This document shows, one piece after another, positions 53,981-64,000 of a stretch of 64,000 nucleotides of DNA. The stretch comes from Eutypella sp. D-1 (lineage: Eukaryota > Ascomycota > Sordariomycetes > Xylariales > Diatrypaceae). The notes below the pieces were generated by a model. That model was given only the letters and a program-made list of their open reading frames with translations. It had not been told where the DNA came from and searched no databases. How positions within the stretch are numbered: position 1 is the first letter of the stretch; each line of letters opens with the position of its first letter. The position numbers were made by a program, and so were the translations under genes. The stretch is from assembly GCA_023313575.1 (NCBI GenBank), contig JAJTTP010000009.1:1612001-1676000 (forward strand), in the 5' to 3' direction.

Positions 53981-56653
53981 GCTGCTGCTTCATGAGTAAC
54001 GTCGCCTTGCCCTTAGTGCGAGAAGGGTACTGAAACCAGATTCTCCCGATTTCATCACGTTCCCCGAAAGATACCCAGCCTGGGATGAGAGGCCCCGTCT
54101 CTCTGCGAGGCAAATTTATCCTATTCTGTAGCGTCACGCATTTTCCATTTTGTTAAATGGTCGCCGGCGGTTCCCGGGCAATGTACCGTCTCCCCGCCGA
54201 CGATCACCTACATATATAATCTTTGGGCCACGTATAGGTCACTTACATGTCGCCATTTTTTTGGATCTAATTGTTTTATTGAGGGTGGAAAAAGTGTCAC
54301 GATTTGCGTATATATATATCTCGGCGTCATCTTTTTTTTGGTGGAAGGAACCAAAAAGTATATACAATGGAATCTTGTGTCCTTACAACCAGCCCTCTGA
54401 ACATAGATAAGACAGATCTTGCACCTGGGTGAATCCTAGCAGCCAGCAGCACCGGCACGTGCCTGTGACTTTTGATGTCGAAACCCCACGATGCCGACGG
54501 AATATGCACAAATGTTATATTGCTGTCTACCTTCCGCTAACGAGGTTCTCCCCAAGACGGTTGGGGCCGGCTCCAGCGGGTGTCTTATCCATCATGGTGC
54601 AAAACATGGTTTCCAGCGACGTTGGCAGGATATGAACATCTGTTTTCGCAGAGGCCGAAGAAAAGGCACAATCGCTCAGACAAGATTCCAGTGTCTCCGC
54701 CACCATTCAATGGGACGATATCTATCTCGGTTATTTGTTTAATTTTGGGGGAGATTCGAATGCCGAGGTTTGAGATAACGCAGCCAGCCTCCCCCCAAGA
54801 AACGTACCCGGTTATCGGTGCCTTCCTCTTCCCGGATATGAGAACAAGCAAGCGAGCAAGCTGGGTGGGCTGACGAGAGTAGGCAGTACTGGGGGGAGGG
54901 TTAAGGCAAGCAAGCGGGTTAGGGAACGAGTGGTCCTCTTGGTTGGAAAAGGGGTAAACGGGTGAAGAGGTGTGCAAAAAGGAGGCTGAAAGAATGGAGG
55001 TGGATTGCGAGAAGTTAGGCTTTGTTACTACACAAGGGAGAAACCGGAAAAGAAAACAGACCAAAAAAAGACAGGAGCCGCTACTTTCGCGCAGTACTAT
55101 ACTATCCATATATCTATCACCATGCGTATTTACCTAGGTGCATATAATTTGGTAGACATCTAATCATTCCCCTTGCCCCTTTTTGATAAACAACTTGCAT
55201 GTCTGTACTAACTTAACCAACTTATGGGTTTCTTGGGTTTCTTCTGCATCAAGCACTACTGACACTTCCTGACACTTATGAGTTACCTCTATCCTTGATA
55301 TATGGAGATATATATATAATATATATATATTACCATAGCTTGCTACATTATATATGGTGACGCGTTTCGGGGGTGGCTGCGCACTCTTGGCAAGTATAGC
55401 TTCACCGGCCCTGCCTACCTATCTTAGAATAATACCCCTGCCGTGCCGGCTCCGCGGGTGGCTTTATTAGTCCGGTGGTCTTAACAGGTTTTCGGAGGAA
55501 GGGTAGTGAGTAGTGAGTAGTACGTAGTTATGATGATAATGATAATGTAGCGATCTTGATCGATTCGGCACTCGTTGTCTTGCTTTCCTTTAATCTACGT
55601 CTATCTCCCCCTATCTGCTGCATATTTATATGTGCATACGGAGTTTATAGTATGGGGACGTCTGCCAGCATACGCCGCAGCAGTCGACAATAAAGCCTCG
55701 GCATGAATAAAGTAGAACAGATCCCGCGTATACTCTAGTATATGCCCATACTATTCGAGTATGTAATCGTGCCAGATCTTGACCGATGCCATTTTCGTTT
55801 GGTAGCAATGGGTAGATACCCGGAAGTAGGAAGAAAAGGCAGACATGCCACGAAGCAAAATGCTGATAGGCAACACAACACCAGATGTATATTTTTACAC
55901 GGACCAAAAATAAGATCAGACCCTGAAGCCGACTTTGACCTCCAAAATCTGCCGTTCGGACTGGCTGACGACTGCTAAACGACGACGACGATGATGATGA
56001 CCACCCACTCTGCCACAAGAACACCGGCGACGAACGGACTCCGACTGCCACATCGATTACAGCATCCTCATTAGAATGTCCTCTTTGCCCCTAACCCTTC
56101 CCCTATCATCTTTCTCCCTTGGAATGGGTTGAAAAGAAGAAAGGGGGAAATGAAAAAAACTGAAAACCAAAAGACCCGCGAAATATACTACACGATACTC
56201 CATGAGAATAACAATGGGCCGCCTGCCAATTAACCTCCTGTCCAGGATATAGGGTATATAGCTCTCTCTCTCTCTGTCTCTCTTTCTCCCCCTTTCGCCC
56301 CCAACCTCTCGTTTCGAACGCCGCGCCCGGCAGGTAACTCCGTAATCCGTAAAAACAAAACAATGCCATGGTTATATGTAGAGGTATAGATATATCGATG
56401 GGGTCGAACTGGGCCAACCCCGTTTCTTCAGAGGCCAAAAACAGGACGGAGGAAGAATAGTGAAAGGGGGGGGGGAGGATAGAAAAGAAGAACGCAAAAC
56501 AAAATACCCAGTTAACCAGCCCGCCTTGGCTTTTATTAGAACTCCCTCCTTTCTTTCCGCTCTGCTCTCTTCTAGTAGAAAATCAATAAACTGCGTTGGA
56601 GGGCGTAGCGGTTTAACCGAGCCGGGCGCAATCACACCCCCATCCTACCCACA
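53981..56653. other. convergent intergenic region, no gene seen
   Basis: 3' flanks of two convergent genes, 2.7 kb apart. They hold an AT palindromic tract (about 55300-55333), GTGAGTAGTGAGTAGTA repeats (about 55506-55525), GAC/GAT triplets (55980-56000), a CT microsatellite (about 56262-56295) and a G run of about 10 (56467-56476). A 174-codon minus-strand frame at 54.6-55.1 kb has no recognisable domain. Confidence 0.5.
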
Positions 56654-58975
56654 TCATCTGGCCAGATCCCTTAGGGAACCGACCGTCATCCTTTTGCGGG
56701 CCTGCTGCTGCTGCTGTTGTTGCTGTCGGGCGGCCCACTCACGGCTCAGCAGTCGAGAGCGCTCGGCGGCCTCCTCGCGCGCGATCCGGGCCAGGGTCTC
56801 GCGCTCCCGCTTCTCCCGCATCCGCTCCTCCGAGAGCGAGTTGTCCTTCTTGTAGATCACCTCGCCCCGGAGCCGCTGCTGCTCCAGCTCCTCCGCCGAG
56901 AGCACGCTCCGACGCTTGCTGACGCTGTTGCCGCCGCCAATGCCGATGCTGCTACCCGCGGAGCTAGCGTGGGACGTGCCGCGGCTGGTCTGGGACGACG
57001 CGCCTGCCGGCGCCGGCGGTGGCTGTCTCGCGTTGACGCCCCGACCGCGGGTCTGCGATTCGTTGACCGCGGCGGATAAGGGCGGCCGCTCGTTGGGGTA
57101 GCGCTCGCCCTTGTTCGCGTGGTGCGCGGGCGAGTGGTGCGCGGGTGAGTGGTGCTGACCGGCGTTTTCGGGCCTGGCCTTGTTCTGTTGGCGGGCGCGG
57201 CTAGCGATGGTCTCGCGGGGGTAGGAGCCGGGCGCCGTGACGGCACCCGATCGTATCGGCCGTGCCTTGAACTCCCGCCGCCTCCGCTCCTCCTCCTCCT
57301 GCGCCCTCCGCTGCGCCTCGCGCTCCTCGCGCTTGCGCTGCGAGATCGCCTCCCCGGGAAGTTGGAAGTTTGATATGAGGGGCCCTCGGGCCGACTTCGT
57401 CCGTCGCAGAGTAGACGCCTGTTGCGCTGTCGCCTTCGATGCCTGTTCGGCGGCGGCTTGGGCCTGCTGGCGGGCTTCCCGCTTTTCCTTCAGTCTGCGT
57501 GCGACTGCCTCTCCGGGTAGCTCGAACGACGGGATGGTAGGTGGCTTGGAGGACTTGACTGGCGGCTTTGGTGGACTAATAAAACTTGTCGGGCGTGTTC
57601 TTGTTGTCTGGTTGGAGGAAGAGCCATGGACCGTCCGATTCGGTTGTCTCTCTTCACGGTTGGCGTTGGTAGAATCAGAACCAAAGAATGACATGGACGC
57701 AGATTTGCGTATCGAAGGAGCGCGGCCTAACTCAGCACTTGACTTAGTCCTGGCCGTAGCCGAGGTTGTCTTTGGAGCTGTGCTGCGTATGGGCTGCGGT
57801 GTTGCAGCCTTAACATTTCGACTACGAGGCTCCTTCGGTGATTGCATAGAAGGCCGCCCGTGTTGTGAATTCCGGTTCTCCGCACGGTGGAAATGAGCTG
57901 CTTGGTCAAACTCTTCTAGCTGCTCTTCTAGCATGTCCAGGGCCTCTACCGAATCTTCGATTCTAGAAGAGCTTCTCGAGGGTGATCTTGATGCGGTGCG
58001 CACGGGACTGCTACGATCGCTATATGTTCGGATCGAAGAGGGTGAAAGATGCGGTATTTCATCCTCAGCGTACCCAGACGAAGCCTTCCTCGGCGTGGAG
58101 CATATAGTGTGATTTTCTGTAGAAGTGACATTTTCTCGTCCCGGAGGCCGCAGTTCCATCTTGATCGGCTCCTCGTCATCGTCAATGGGGGTGACGAGGA
58201 GCACATACGTGTCCGCACCGATATCCTTCATCTCTTCTTCACGTGGGGGTTGCCCAGAAAGTGGGAGGAGATTGCAGCCGAAGAATGCCGTCCTCAATTC
58301 AGTCTGGTTAGTAGTTGAAGTGGTGGTGCTGCTGCCAGAGACGGCCGTCGGTCCTGCAGGGTACTTGATGCGTAAGATCCACTCGAATTGACCGTCCTGG
58401 TGCTTCACAAGTTGCTGTTCGGCCGAAGAGAGGTTCCGCGCCGCCTGTGCCAAGGGGTGGTCTTTGAACTGGCCAGCTACCAAGGGATCCTGAATCAGCA
58501 CCAGCCGTAGATTTAAGACATGTCTTCGCGCGGCATTGGCAGATATCAGAGACATACCTGGAAGTTGGATGCAGCACTGACCTGAATCAACTGCATTGCC
58601 TGTCGCAGACTTGGGAGAAAACTGAGATTCGTCTTCACTCTCGAGTACAGGCTCAAGAGTGTTGAAGGTGTCAGGAGCAATGGTTGGTCTCGTGAGTCGA
58701 CGCTTGCACCTATATTCAACGTTGTTGAGCTCTTGGGTGCCGGTCTTGGTGTGAGGATTTTTAGATTTAGTATGAAGAGACTCGGTACTAGGACAAGAGG
58801 CCGCACGCGACTGGCGGTTTTGTGATTCCAAAAAGGATACTTGGCGGAGAGCAGCAAGTCGGCTATTCCTCAACTGTGCTTCATCGCGATGAATGAAGTG
58901 GCCATCTTCGCAGTAGGCCTGCGGGTTGTCGTCGAAAATGTCAAAAGCGGCCTTGGATTCTGAGGCTCGACCCAT
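56654..58975 (-). CDS. large charged protein of unknown function with twin LPGEA motifs
   Basis: Intronless, 773 aa; ATG 58975 is the first real ATG (the frame extends upstream to a GTG). The N-terminus has a compact conserved-looking part (AAFDIFDDNPQAYCEDGHFI, then HRDEAQLRNSRLAALRQVSF). A middle domain of about residues 130-280 looks folded (GQFEWILRIKYPAGPTAV, TELRTAFFGCNLLPLSGQPP, ADTYVLLVTPIDDDEE). The C-terminal half is basic and coiled-coil-like. It holds two copies of the pattern F-[EQ]-LPGEA-[VI]-x-x-R-x-[KR]-x-[EK]-[EK]-R-E-A, then RRREFKARPI and PGSYPRETIASRARQ. The ending has polyglutamine and RKRMTVGSLRDLAR. The motif followed by FKARP loosely resembles TPX2-type microtubule-binding repeats; this is a weak guess. 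Convergent with the mucin-like gene. Confidence 0.8.
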   Translation of the reverse strand: MGRASESKAAFDIFDDNPQAYCEDGHFIHRDEAQLRNSRLAALRQVSFLESQNRQSRAASCPSTESLHTKSKNPHTKTGTQELNNVEYRCKRRLTRPTIAPDTFNTLEPVLESEDESQFSPKSATGNAVDSGQCCIQLPGMSLISANAARRHVLNLRLVLIQDPLVAGQFKDHPLAQAARNLSSAEQQLVKHQDGQFEWILRIKYPAGPTAVSGSSTTTSTTNQTELRTAFFGCNLLPLSGQPPREEEMKDIGADTYVLLVTPIDDDEEPIKMELRPPGRENVTSTENHTICSTPRKASSGYAEDEIPHLSPSSIRTYSDRSSPVRTASRSPSRSSSRIEDSVEALDMLEEQLEEFDQAAHFHRAENRNSQHGRPSMQSPKEPRSRNVKAATPQPIRSTAPKTTSATARTKSSAELGRAPSIRKSASMSFFGSDSTNANREERQPNRTVHGSSSNQTTRTRPTSFISPPKPPVKSSKPPTIPSFELPGEAVARRLKEKREARQQAQAAAEQASKATAQQASTLRRTKSARGPLISNFQLPGEAISQRKREEREAQRRAQEEEERRRREFKARPIRSGAVTAPGSYPRETIASRARQQNKARPENAGQHHSPAHHSPAHHANKGERYPNERPPLSAAVNESQTRGRGVNARQPPPAPAGASSQTSRGTSHASSAGSSIGIGGGNSVSKRRSVLSAEELEQQRLRGEVIYKKDNSLSEERMREKRERETLARIAREEAAERSRLLSREWAARQQQQQQQQARKRMTVGSLRDLAR

Positions 58976-60190
58976 GTCGACTATCACTTTCGTTATTAAG
59001 TGGTTGACAGGGGTATCCGGGCGATACGGGGGAGACTATTGGAGGACGACGATCGTAAAGAACTTAGGGCGTGAAATCGAACAGGGGTTTAATGAGCACC
59101 TGGCACCTCGCTCCGGGGTGCATCAAATTGGCGACGCTATTGCTGGGCAAGGCCTGGGCAGGCCTGGGTAGCCCTTGGGTCAGGTTGGGTGGGTTGCGCT
59201 AGGGGAATTTACCAAAGTTGAAAGCGCGGGTTGGATTCTGAACCGGGCGTGGTGGCGTATCAGGAAAAAGAAGCTGTGAACAATTGGCTATTGAGGTTCT
59301 AGAAGACGCCTCAAAAGATATGTGGGTTGTAAAAACTCGGCAGAGACGTGGTCGAGTCAGATGAATGCCAGTATAAAAAGAAACGATAGAAACGATAGAG
59401 TTGAAAAAACGGGTAACAGACAGAATGAGGAACGAGGAACGAGGGGGCGAGGGGGAAATTCGGAATCTCTTGTTTATTTCAACTGTCTACGTAGTCGGGT
59501 ACCTACGTAATTCGGGACGTGGTTAGCTGGACAGAACCTGCAGAGTATCCGCCGTGTGCAACTTTAGAAGAGAAGCACCTGCTTGCATGTCCACCCAACT
59601 CTTTGCTGTCCCTTGGCTGCATCACAGCGCGATATCACTGGTCTTCCCTGATGTCCACTGGTGCCCACTGCAGCTGCTTGACGTCGAGTGATAAGTATGG
59701 GCGGAGTGACAATCCGCTACCATCTTGCTCTTTCCCTCTATCCCTATCCCCTTCCGGCTTTATTCTCTGGCAGCGCCTGACCAACATGCATTTTAGCATC
59801 CAAAGATGTCTTCCTTGTCTATAGTAGATGCGCGTTATGCAGGTACTTTCGGCTTCATTTTAGGAGCAAATGCGATCTAGTGAGAAGCGATAGTGTGAGA
59901 GCTTGCAGAAACCCACGCTCCTATGCGCAAGTCTCGTATAAGATAGATAGCTATCGGGGCGGATGAGACTGCATAGTATGACTGTAGACGCTTCGGCACC
60001 TGTTTTCAGAGTGTCGGCGATAACACTTGGAAAGCGGAACGGACTGTTGGGTAGTTACCTGTTGAATTGCTTTCTAGACACTGCCCAGGTGGACACTGGA
60101 TCCGAAGTATCCATACGTCGGATTGGTTACCTAATGACAGACACAACGCCGAAGTCTATGACGGCCCCTTCCTCAATTAAGGGAGGTTGG
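58976..60190. other. intergenic, no gene seen
   Basis: Upstream flank of the twin-motif gene and 3' flank of DAD2. Short repeats (GGCCTGGGCAGGCCTGGGTAG at about 59152-59172, AACGAGG repeats near 59430-59445) are visible. No conserved coding sequence was recognised. Confidence 0.55.
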
Positions 60191-60792
60191 CTATGAGGAC
60201 GTTATTGTAGTGTCTCCTTCAGTGTCCGCTTCAAGTGCGCTTTCCGCCTGTGCTTGTAGCGACGGTGCATGCTCTGTCGGGATGCGAACCAATGTCTGTG
60301 GAAGTGGCACCGCATCTCCTCGCGAGCTAGACTGGGTATCTTGACCCTCTCGTGGCCTTGGGATCTTAGCTATTAAAGGCAGCTATGTCAGCCAGAATCC
60401 TAATAATATCCAGCGGTGAGACTGGTGACCCATCATACCTGATGCCATGTTAATGGCCTGCAGAACATTGTGCCAGTTCCCTACCACTGCTGCGATGGCT
60501 ATTGGGGGGATATGTCAGCAAAAAGATCCATAAACCATCGCGGCGAGATTTGTTTGGTCCTCGCACCTTCTGTCCCATCCGAAAGAGTGGACAACTTCTT
60601 CTCCAGAGCCTCCATCTGGTTTGCTACTGCCGCACTGAGTTCCCGCAGTTCCTTCAGGTTCTCCAGCTCCGCCTTCTTCTCGTTGACACGCGCCACTAGA
60701 GCCGGAGACTGTCCGGTTGGTTGGGCATTGATGTTGGCAGTTGTAGATCCTTGGCGCAGATGACCGGGTAGTGATCTCGAAGAGAAGGCCAT
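60191..60792 (-). CDS. DAD2: DASH complex subunit Dad2
   Basis: Three exons, 60792-60567, 60498-60439 and 60369-60191, give 154 aa. Introns of 68 and 69 bp join in phase 1 and rebuild LSDGTE|AIAAVVGNWHNVLQAINMAS|AKIPRPRE. The core is the Dad2 heptad helix (ALVARVNEKKAELENLKELR, then LSAAVANQMEALEKKLSTL) followed by the invariant NWHNVL block. Dad2 is a subunit of the DASH/Dam1 ring, which couples kinetochores to spindle microtubules in fungi. The C-terminal extension of about 55 residues is polar, Ser/Gln/Glu-rich and looks disordered; it is longer than in yeast. The start is shared by no other ATG and has a good context (cacaATGGCC). It is head-to-head with the shugoshin gene. Confidence 0.95.
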
Positions 60793-61686
60793 TGTGCTTA
60801 AAGTGTAGATGGTGATAGAGATGAATGGGATGGATAGGATGAATGGGATGGATAGGATGAATGGGATAGATGGACTGAATGGATTGAATGCCGAGGTAGG
60901 GTGGCTTGGGTGTTGATGGATCCTGCCTTAATCTGTTCGTCGTAACTGGTCGTAGTAATATGTACGCCCCTCTCTGTTCCAAGAGGTTGTCTTGTTCAGA
61001 ACTACCCAGGTACTGACTGAATTCTTTCTGGGGAATACTTACCTACCTACATGTAGTACACAAGGTAGATACTCTCTTCAAAGTAATAAATAACGTAAAA
61101 GATGTGTTAAGTGCCCTGGAGTGCAGTTGACTACAGTTCACTGATGAAAGTTCCTTAACATAATCCCTTTCTTTAGATACTAAGTAGATGGATGAGGGAT
61201 TCCGGATAGTAAGGTATTTCTGTGTACATAAATATGTATTTCAGTATTTCATTTTCACGTGCTTTAGCTCCACTCTAAAGTGACGAATGTGGGGTTCTGG
61301 CACTAAAAGTGACCAAATACACTTATCCTACGTAGCTACATATCCACTAAACTACTTTTGGCAGTTTGTTGACATGAAAGCTCTCTCCTGGCAACTTTTC
61401 CACCCGAGCCCCATTTCAAAAACTTTCATCCAATACACGAATACACCGCTTTGCCCCGAGTCTAAAAAAACAACTTTAGAAACTGACAAACACACATCAT
61501 CCCGAGGTCGTGTTGCTAAATTCTACTGCCCCATACAATTCCGAACCTGCTTTTGGTATACACGCGAACTTCTATATCACACATACTCCTTTACCTAATT
61601 TAAAAAAGACGTTTTTATTTATTTACTTAGGACACTAAAAACGATCTGACTATACGGGGAACCACGATTTTGCATGAGTCCGCATT
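60793..61686. promoter_or_regulatory. bidirectional promoter region of DAD2 and shugoshin
   Basis: These 894 bp separate the two start codons. They hold an 18-bp tandem repeat just upstream of DAD2, TACCTA tracts (61041-61052), a CACGTG at 61256-61261 and an A/T-rich segment (61590-61650) before shugoshin. No other gene fits in the space, so both transcripts must start here. Confidence 0.55.
60821..60873. repeat. 18-bp minisatellite upstream of DAD2
   Basis: The unit ATGAATGGGATGGATAGG occurs twice perfectly and a third time with changes. It ends about 30 bp upstream of the DAD2 start codon, so it probably lies in the DAD2 leader. On the antisense frame it would encode repeated Ile-His-Pro units, which is a shadow. 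Confidence 0.9.
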
Positions 61687-64000
61687 ATGGCCCGACTCAA
61701 CGAGCCTTTGGTGCCTGCAGATGGCATCGAAACACGTAAGTTTCTGGGTTGGAATTAGGAAGCAAAAAAAAAAACCCCCCCAAAACGCCCCCGTACCATA
61801 CCAGAACGCGAGACTAATGGCGCGTCAACTCCTATACAGTTCGTCGGAAGTTTTTACGCCAGAACAGAGACATCGCTAGAATAAATTCGACCCAGTCACT
61901 ACGCATACGAAGCCTAGAGAATGAATGCGCCCGCATGCTCTCTGAGAACCTCGAACTACGAGGCCAGATACTCCGCCTCGAGACAGAGTTGCAGGACAAC
62001 AGGGCGCAGCGGGTCGCCGACCATGCACTCGCGATTAAGGAGAAGATGGAGGCCCAACTCGTCGAGTGGGGGGCCATGCTGGCCGGCCTGGGTCACGAGC
62101 CCATGCCCCGGAATCACTCACCACGCGCGACGAAAAAGGCTCGTCGGAGCTCAAGCTTCGGTCGTGGCGGCGCCCAGTGGAGACGGAGGGACTCGATAGA
62201 TGTCGAGGCTATGGCACACCAGGAGGGTAGACTGCCTCCTATCTGGGAGACGAAGCCGTATCCACGCGAGACGCTGAAGTAGGTCTCGTACAAGCTTTAT
62301 TGATATTATAGGTCGTGAGGATGCTAACAGGTGCGTCCTTGATAGCCGTGAAGAGATCCTCGCGATATGTTCCGAGGCAACGGAAAGCATCGGCGACTCT
62401 CCAGATCTTGGCCCGCCCCCTGTCTCTCGCTTTGTTGATGAGGATCCGGTCAAGATCGACCTACCCATGCGATCACCTTCAGAAAATGGTGAATCGTCCA
62501 CACTCGCCGAGTCAGCTACTATTCCCGCCGCGAGAACCAAATCCGCAACTAGGAGACTGGAGGAGGCATTCGCGACTGGAGAGTCGACCGAGGTGAAGCC
62601 CGAGCAATCGGCTAAGAAGGAACCCAGCGTTCCCTTGACCGAGAAAGAGCCAGAATCGAATTCCACCTCGAGAACAGAGCCGCCCGCCGGCGAATCATCA
62701 TCTCTAGCTAATACTCAGGCTGCTAAGCCCAACCTGAAGAGGAAGTCCCGGGACGAGGAGGAGCACAACTCGATCGTGGTTCGAGCAGGAAACCCACCAG
62801 CTCCCATCCGTATGCCTGCAACGATAACAGCAACGACAACGACAACCCAGCCCGAGAAGCCCGCCGTTTTCAAGGACCGGACCACCAACAGGCCAATCAA
62901 GGAGCTGTCATCGATAAAGAAGGATGGGCGGGTGAAGTCGAAGAGCGCCAACTCCACCACAGTGACGAGTGGAACCCAGAGGAGGCCGCTGGGCACCAAG
63001 AGCTCAAACGAGAACCTCAACTCCCCGAAGAAGGTGGCGGCAGGCAAGCCGAACGCCCACGCAAACGTAGATGAGGTTGCCAAAGCGAAGGCGGACACGA
63101 GACGCGAGGAACACGCAAAGAGCCGGGCGGAAGCTAGGAAAGCGAGAGAGAAGGCAAGGGCCGTGACGTCTGCCCCCGTCCTTGCGATACCGACGCCCTT
63201 GGAGCCAGTCATTCCCGAACAGGCACACTCCATCGAGATCGATTCGCCAGTAGATATGGCATCACAAGACCTGCAGCCACCCGAGCCCGAACCCGAGCCC
63301 GAGCCAGACAGCAACCACCAGCAACACGAGGCGCGAGAGACGCCACACTCACCGGAGCCGCGGCGTTCCCCTTCCTCGTCATCGTCGGCGGCGATGCAGC
63401 AACAACAGGGGGGGGAGATCCGCGACACGCCGCCGCCGGTCGACATTTCGGCGCGGGGGGAAACGACGATGGGGAGCCGGCGGACGCGCACGCGCGGGGC
63501 GGCCGTTAGCTACGCGGAGCCCAACCTGCGCGACAAGATGCGTAGGCCCACGAAGCAACTCCTCGACGCCGTCTCGGGCGAGGGCAAGAGCCATATGCGT
63601 CGCGCCAGCCAGTCGAGGGTGTCGTCGGCCGACAGCCTGAACCCAACTCCCGGCTCTGCTCTGTCCGCCGCCGCGCCCCCATCCGCACCCTCGGCGAAAT
63701 CCACGTCGGAGAAGTACGTCCGCGAGGCTAGGGCCGTCGAGGACGCCGCCAGGGCCAGGGAGCTGCACATGCCAAACAGCCCGCTCGCGCAGAAGACCTC
63801 GAGCCGCACCTCCGCCAGCTCAGCCCCCTCCCCCCATAACGACCACGACCGCGCCCGTGACGAGACCTCCACGCTGCTCCCGACGACCGTGGTCACGGAC
63901 CGCAATCGAAAACGGAGCTCCTCCACAGCCGCCCCCGAACCCCCGACTCGCCGGCTCGACGAAGTCGCCAAACGCGAGGCCGAGGTCGCGCGCATGTTCG
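61687..64000 (+). CDS. SGO1: shugoshin (Sgo), 3' part beyond the window
   Basis: Exons 61687-61735, 61840-62278 and 62346 to past 64000; at least 714 codons lie in the window. The intron junctions rebuild MARLNEPLVPADGIET|LRRKFLRQNRDIARINSTQS, the conserved shugoshin start. The N-terminal coiled coil continues through LRIRSLENECARMLSENLEL and LRGQILRLETELQ (about residues 17-70) and is the PP2A-B56/dimerisation region of the family. A long disordered middle, rich in Ser, Pro, Glu and Lys, follows. The basic C-terminal SGO motif S551-YAEPNLRDKMRRPTKQLLD, which contacts phosphorylated H2A, is intact. Shugoshins protect centromeric cohesin and recruit PP2A and the passenger complex. The gene is open at the window edge, so the true C-terminus is not seen. 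The junction at 62278/62346 is the least certain. Confidence 0.93.

Noticed and set aside
54585..55109. 174-codon minus-strand frame
   Set aside because: No recognisable domain, no coherent extension by splicing, and it spans simple GCAAG repeats in a convergent intergenic region.
62151..63995. Minus-strand open frames of 160-260 codons at the right edge
   Set aside because: They lie opposite the shugoshin exon, whose conserved N-terminal coiled coil and C-terminal motif fix the real strand and frame.

Overview
The window reads as nuclear DNA of a filamentous ascomycete (Pezizomycotina, most likely a Sordariomycete). It shows short GT-AG introns of about 50-230 bp, CTGAC/CTAAC-like branch sites, moderately GC-rich exons and simple-repeat-rich intergenic DNA. 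The gene content is typical of these fungi: a LaeA/UMTA-type methyltransferase, a NUC-2/PHO81 homolog, DASH subunit Dad2 and a fungal shugoshin. I modelled 16 protein-coding genes; the last runs off the right edge. I found no tRNA, rRNA, transposon or CRISPR array.

Layout. 1.4-4.0 kb: DUF726 (TMCO4/Mil1-type) alpha/beta hydrolase (+). 6.6-8.5 kb: LaeA-like methyltransferase (+), convergent with COX11 (-). 11.1-13.2 kb: FAD-dependent amine-oxidase-like protein (-) with a His/Asn/Gly-rich tail. 15.7-16.6 kb: Qb-SNARE VTI1 (+). 17.4-21.4 kb: RRP12 (-). 22.3-23.6 kb: SEC17/alpha-SNAP (-). 24.1-24.9 kb: mitochondrial gatC (+). 26.2-26.9 kb: four-span membrane protein (+). 27.5-31.2 kb: PHO81/NUC-2 homolog (-). 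35.3-36.8 kb: CUE5-like ubiquitin-binding autophagy receptor (-). 37.9-40.0 kb: DHX35-type DEAH helicase (+). 43.4-45.6 kb and 52.6-54.0 kb: two single-pass membrane proteins with long cytoplasmic tails (+). 56.7-59.0 kb: large charged protein of unknown function with twin LPGEA motifs (-). 60.2-60.8 kb: DAD2 (-), head-to-head with shugoshin (+) from 61.7 kb to the window end.

The genes are mostly housekeeping and do not form one pathway. Functional pairings are visible, though. VTI1 and SEC17 both act in SNARE fusion and recycling and sit either side of RRP12. COX11 and gatC are both mitochondrial. DAD2 and shugoshin both act at kinetochores or centromeres and share one intergenic promoter region. 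About half of the window is non-coding. The gene-poor stretches at 31.2-35.3, 40.0-43.4 and 45.6-52.6 kb hold only simple repeats, pyrimidine-rich leaders and dispersed TACCTA/TAGGTA palindromic tracts. The clearest oddities are a start codon apparently split by an intron in the PHO81 homolog, the head-to-head DAD2/shugoshin pair, the twin-motif unknown protein and the NGH-rich tail on the amine-oxidase-like enzyme.

Gene models were built by hand from reading frame, splice-site phase and recognised family sequence. There is no transcript evidence behind any of them.
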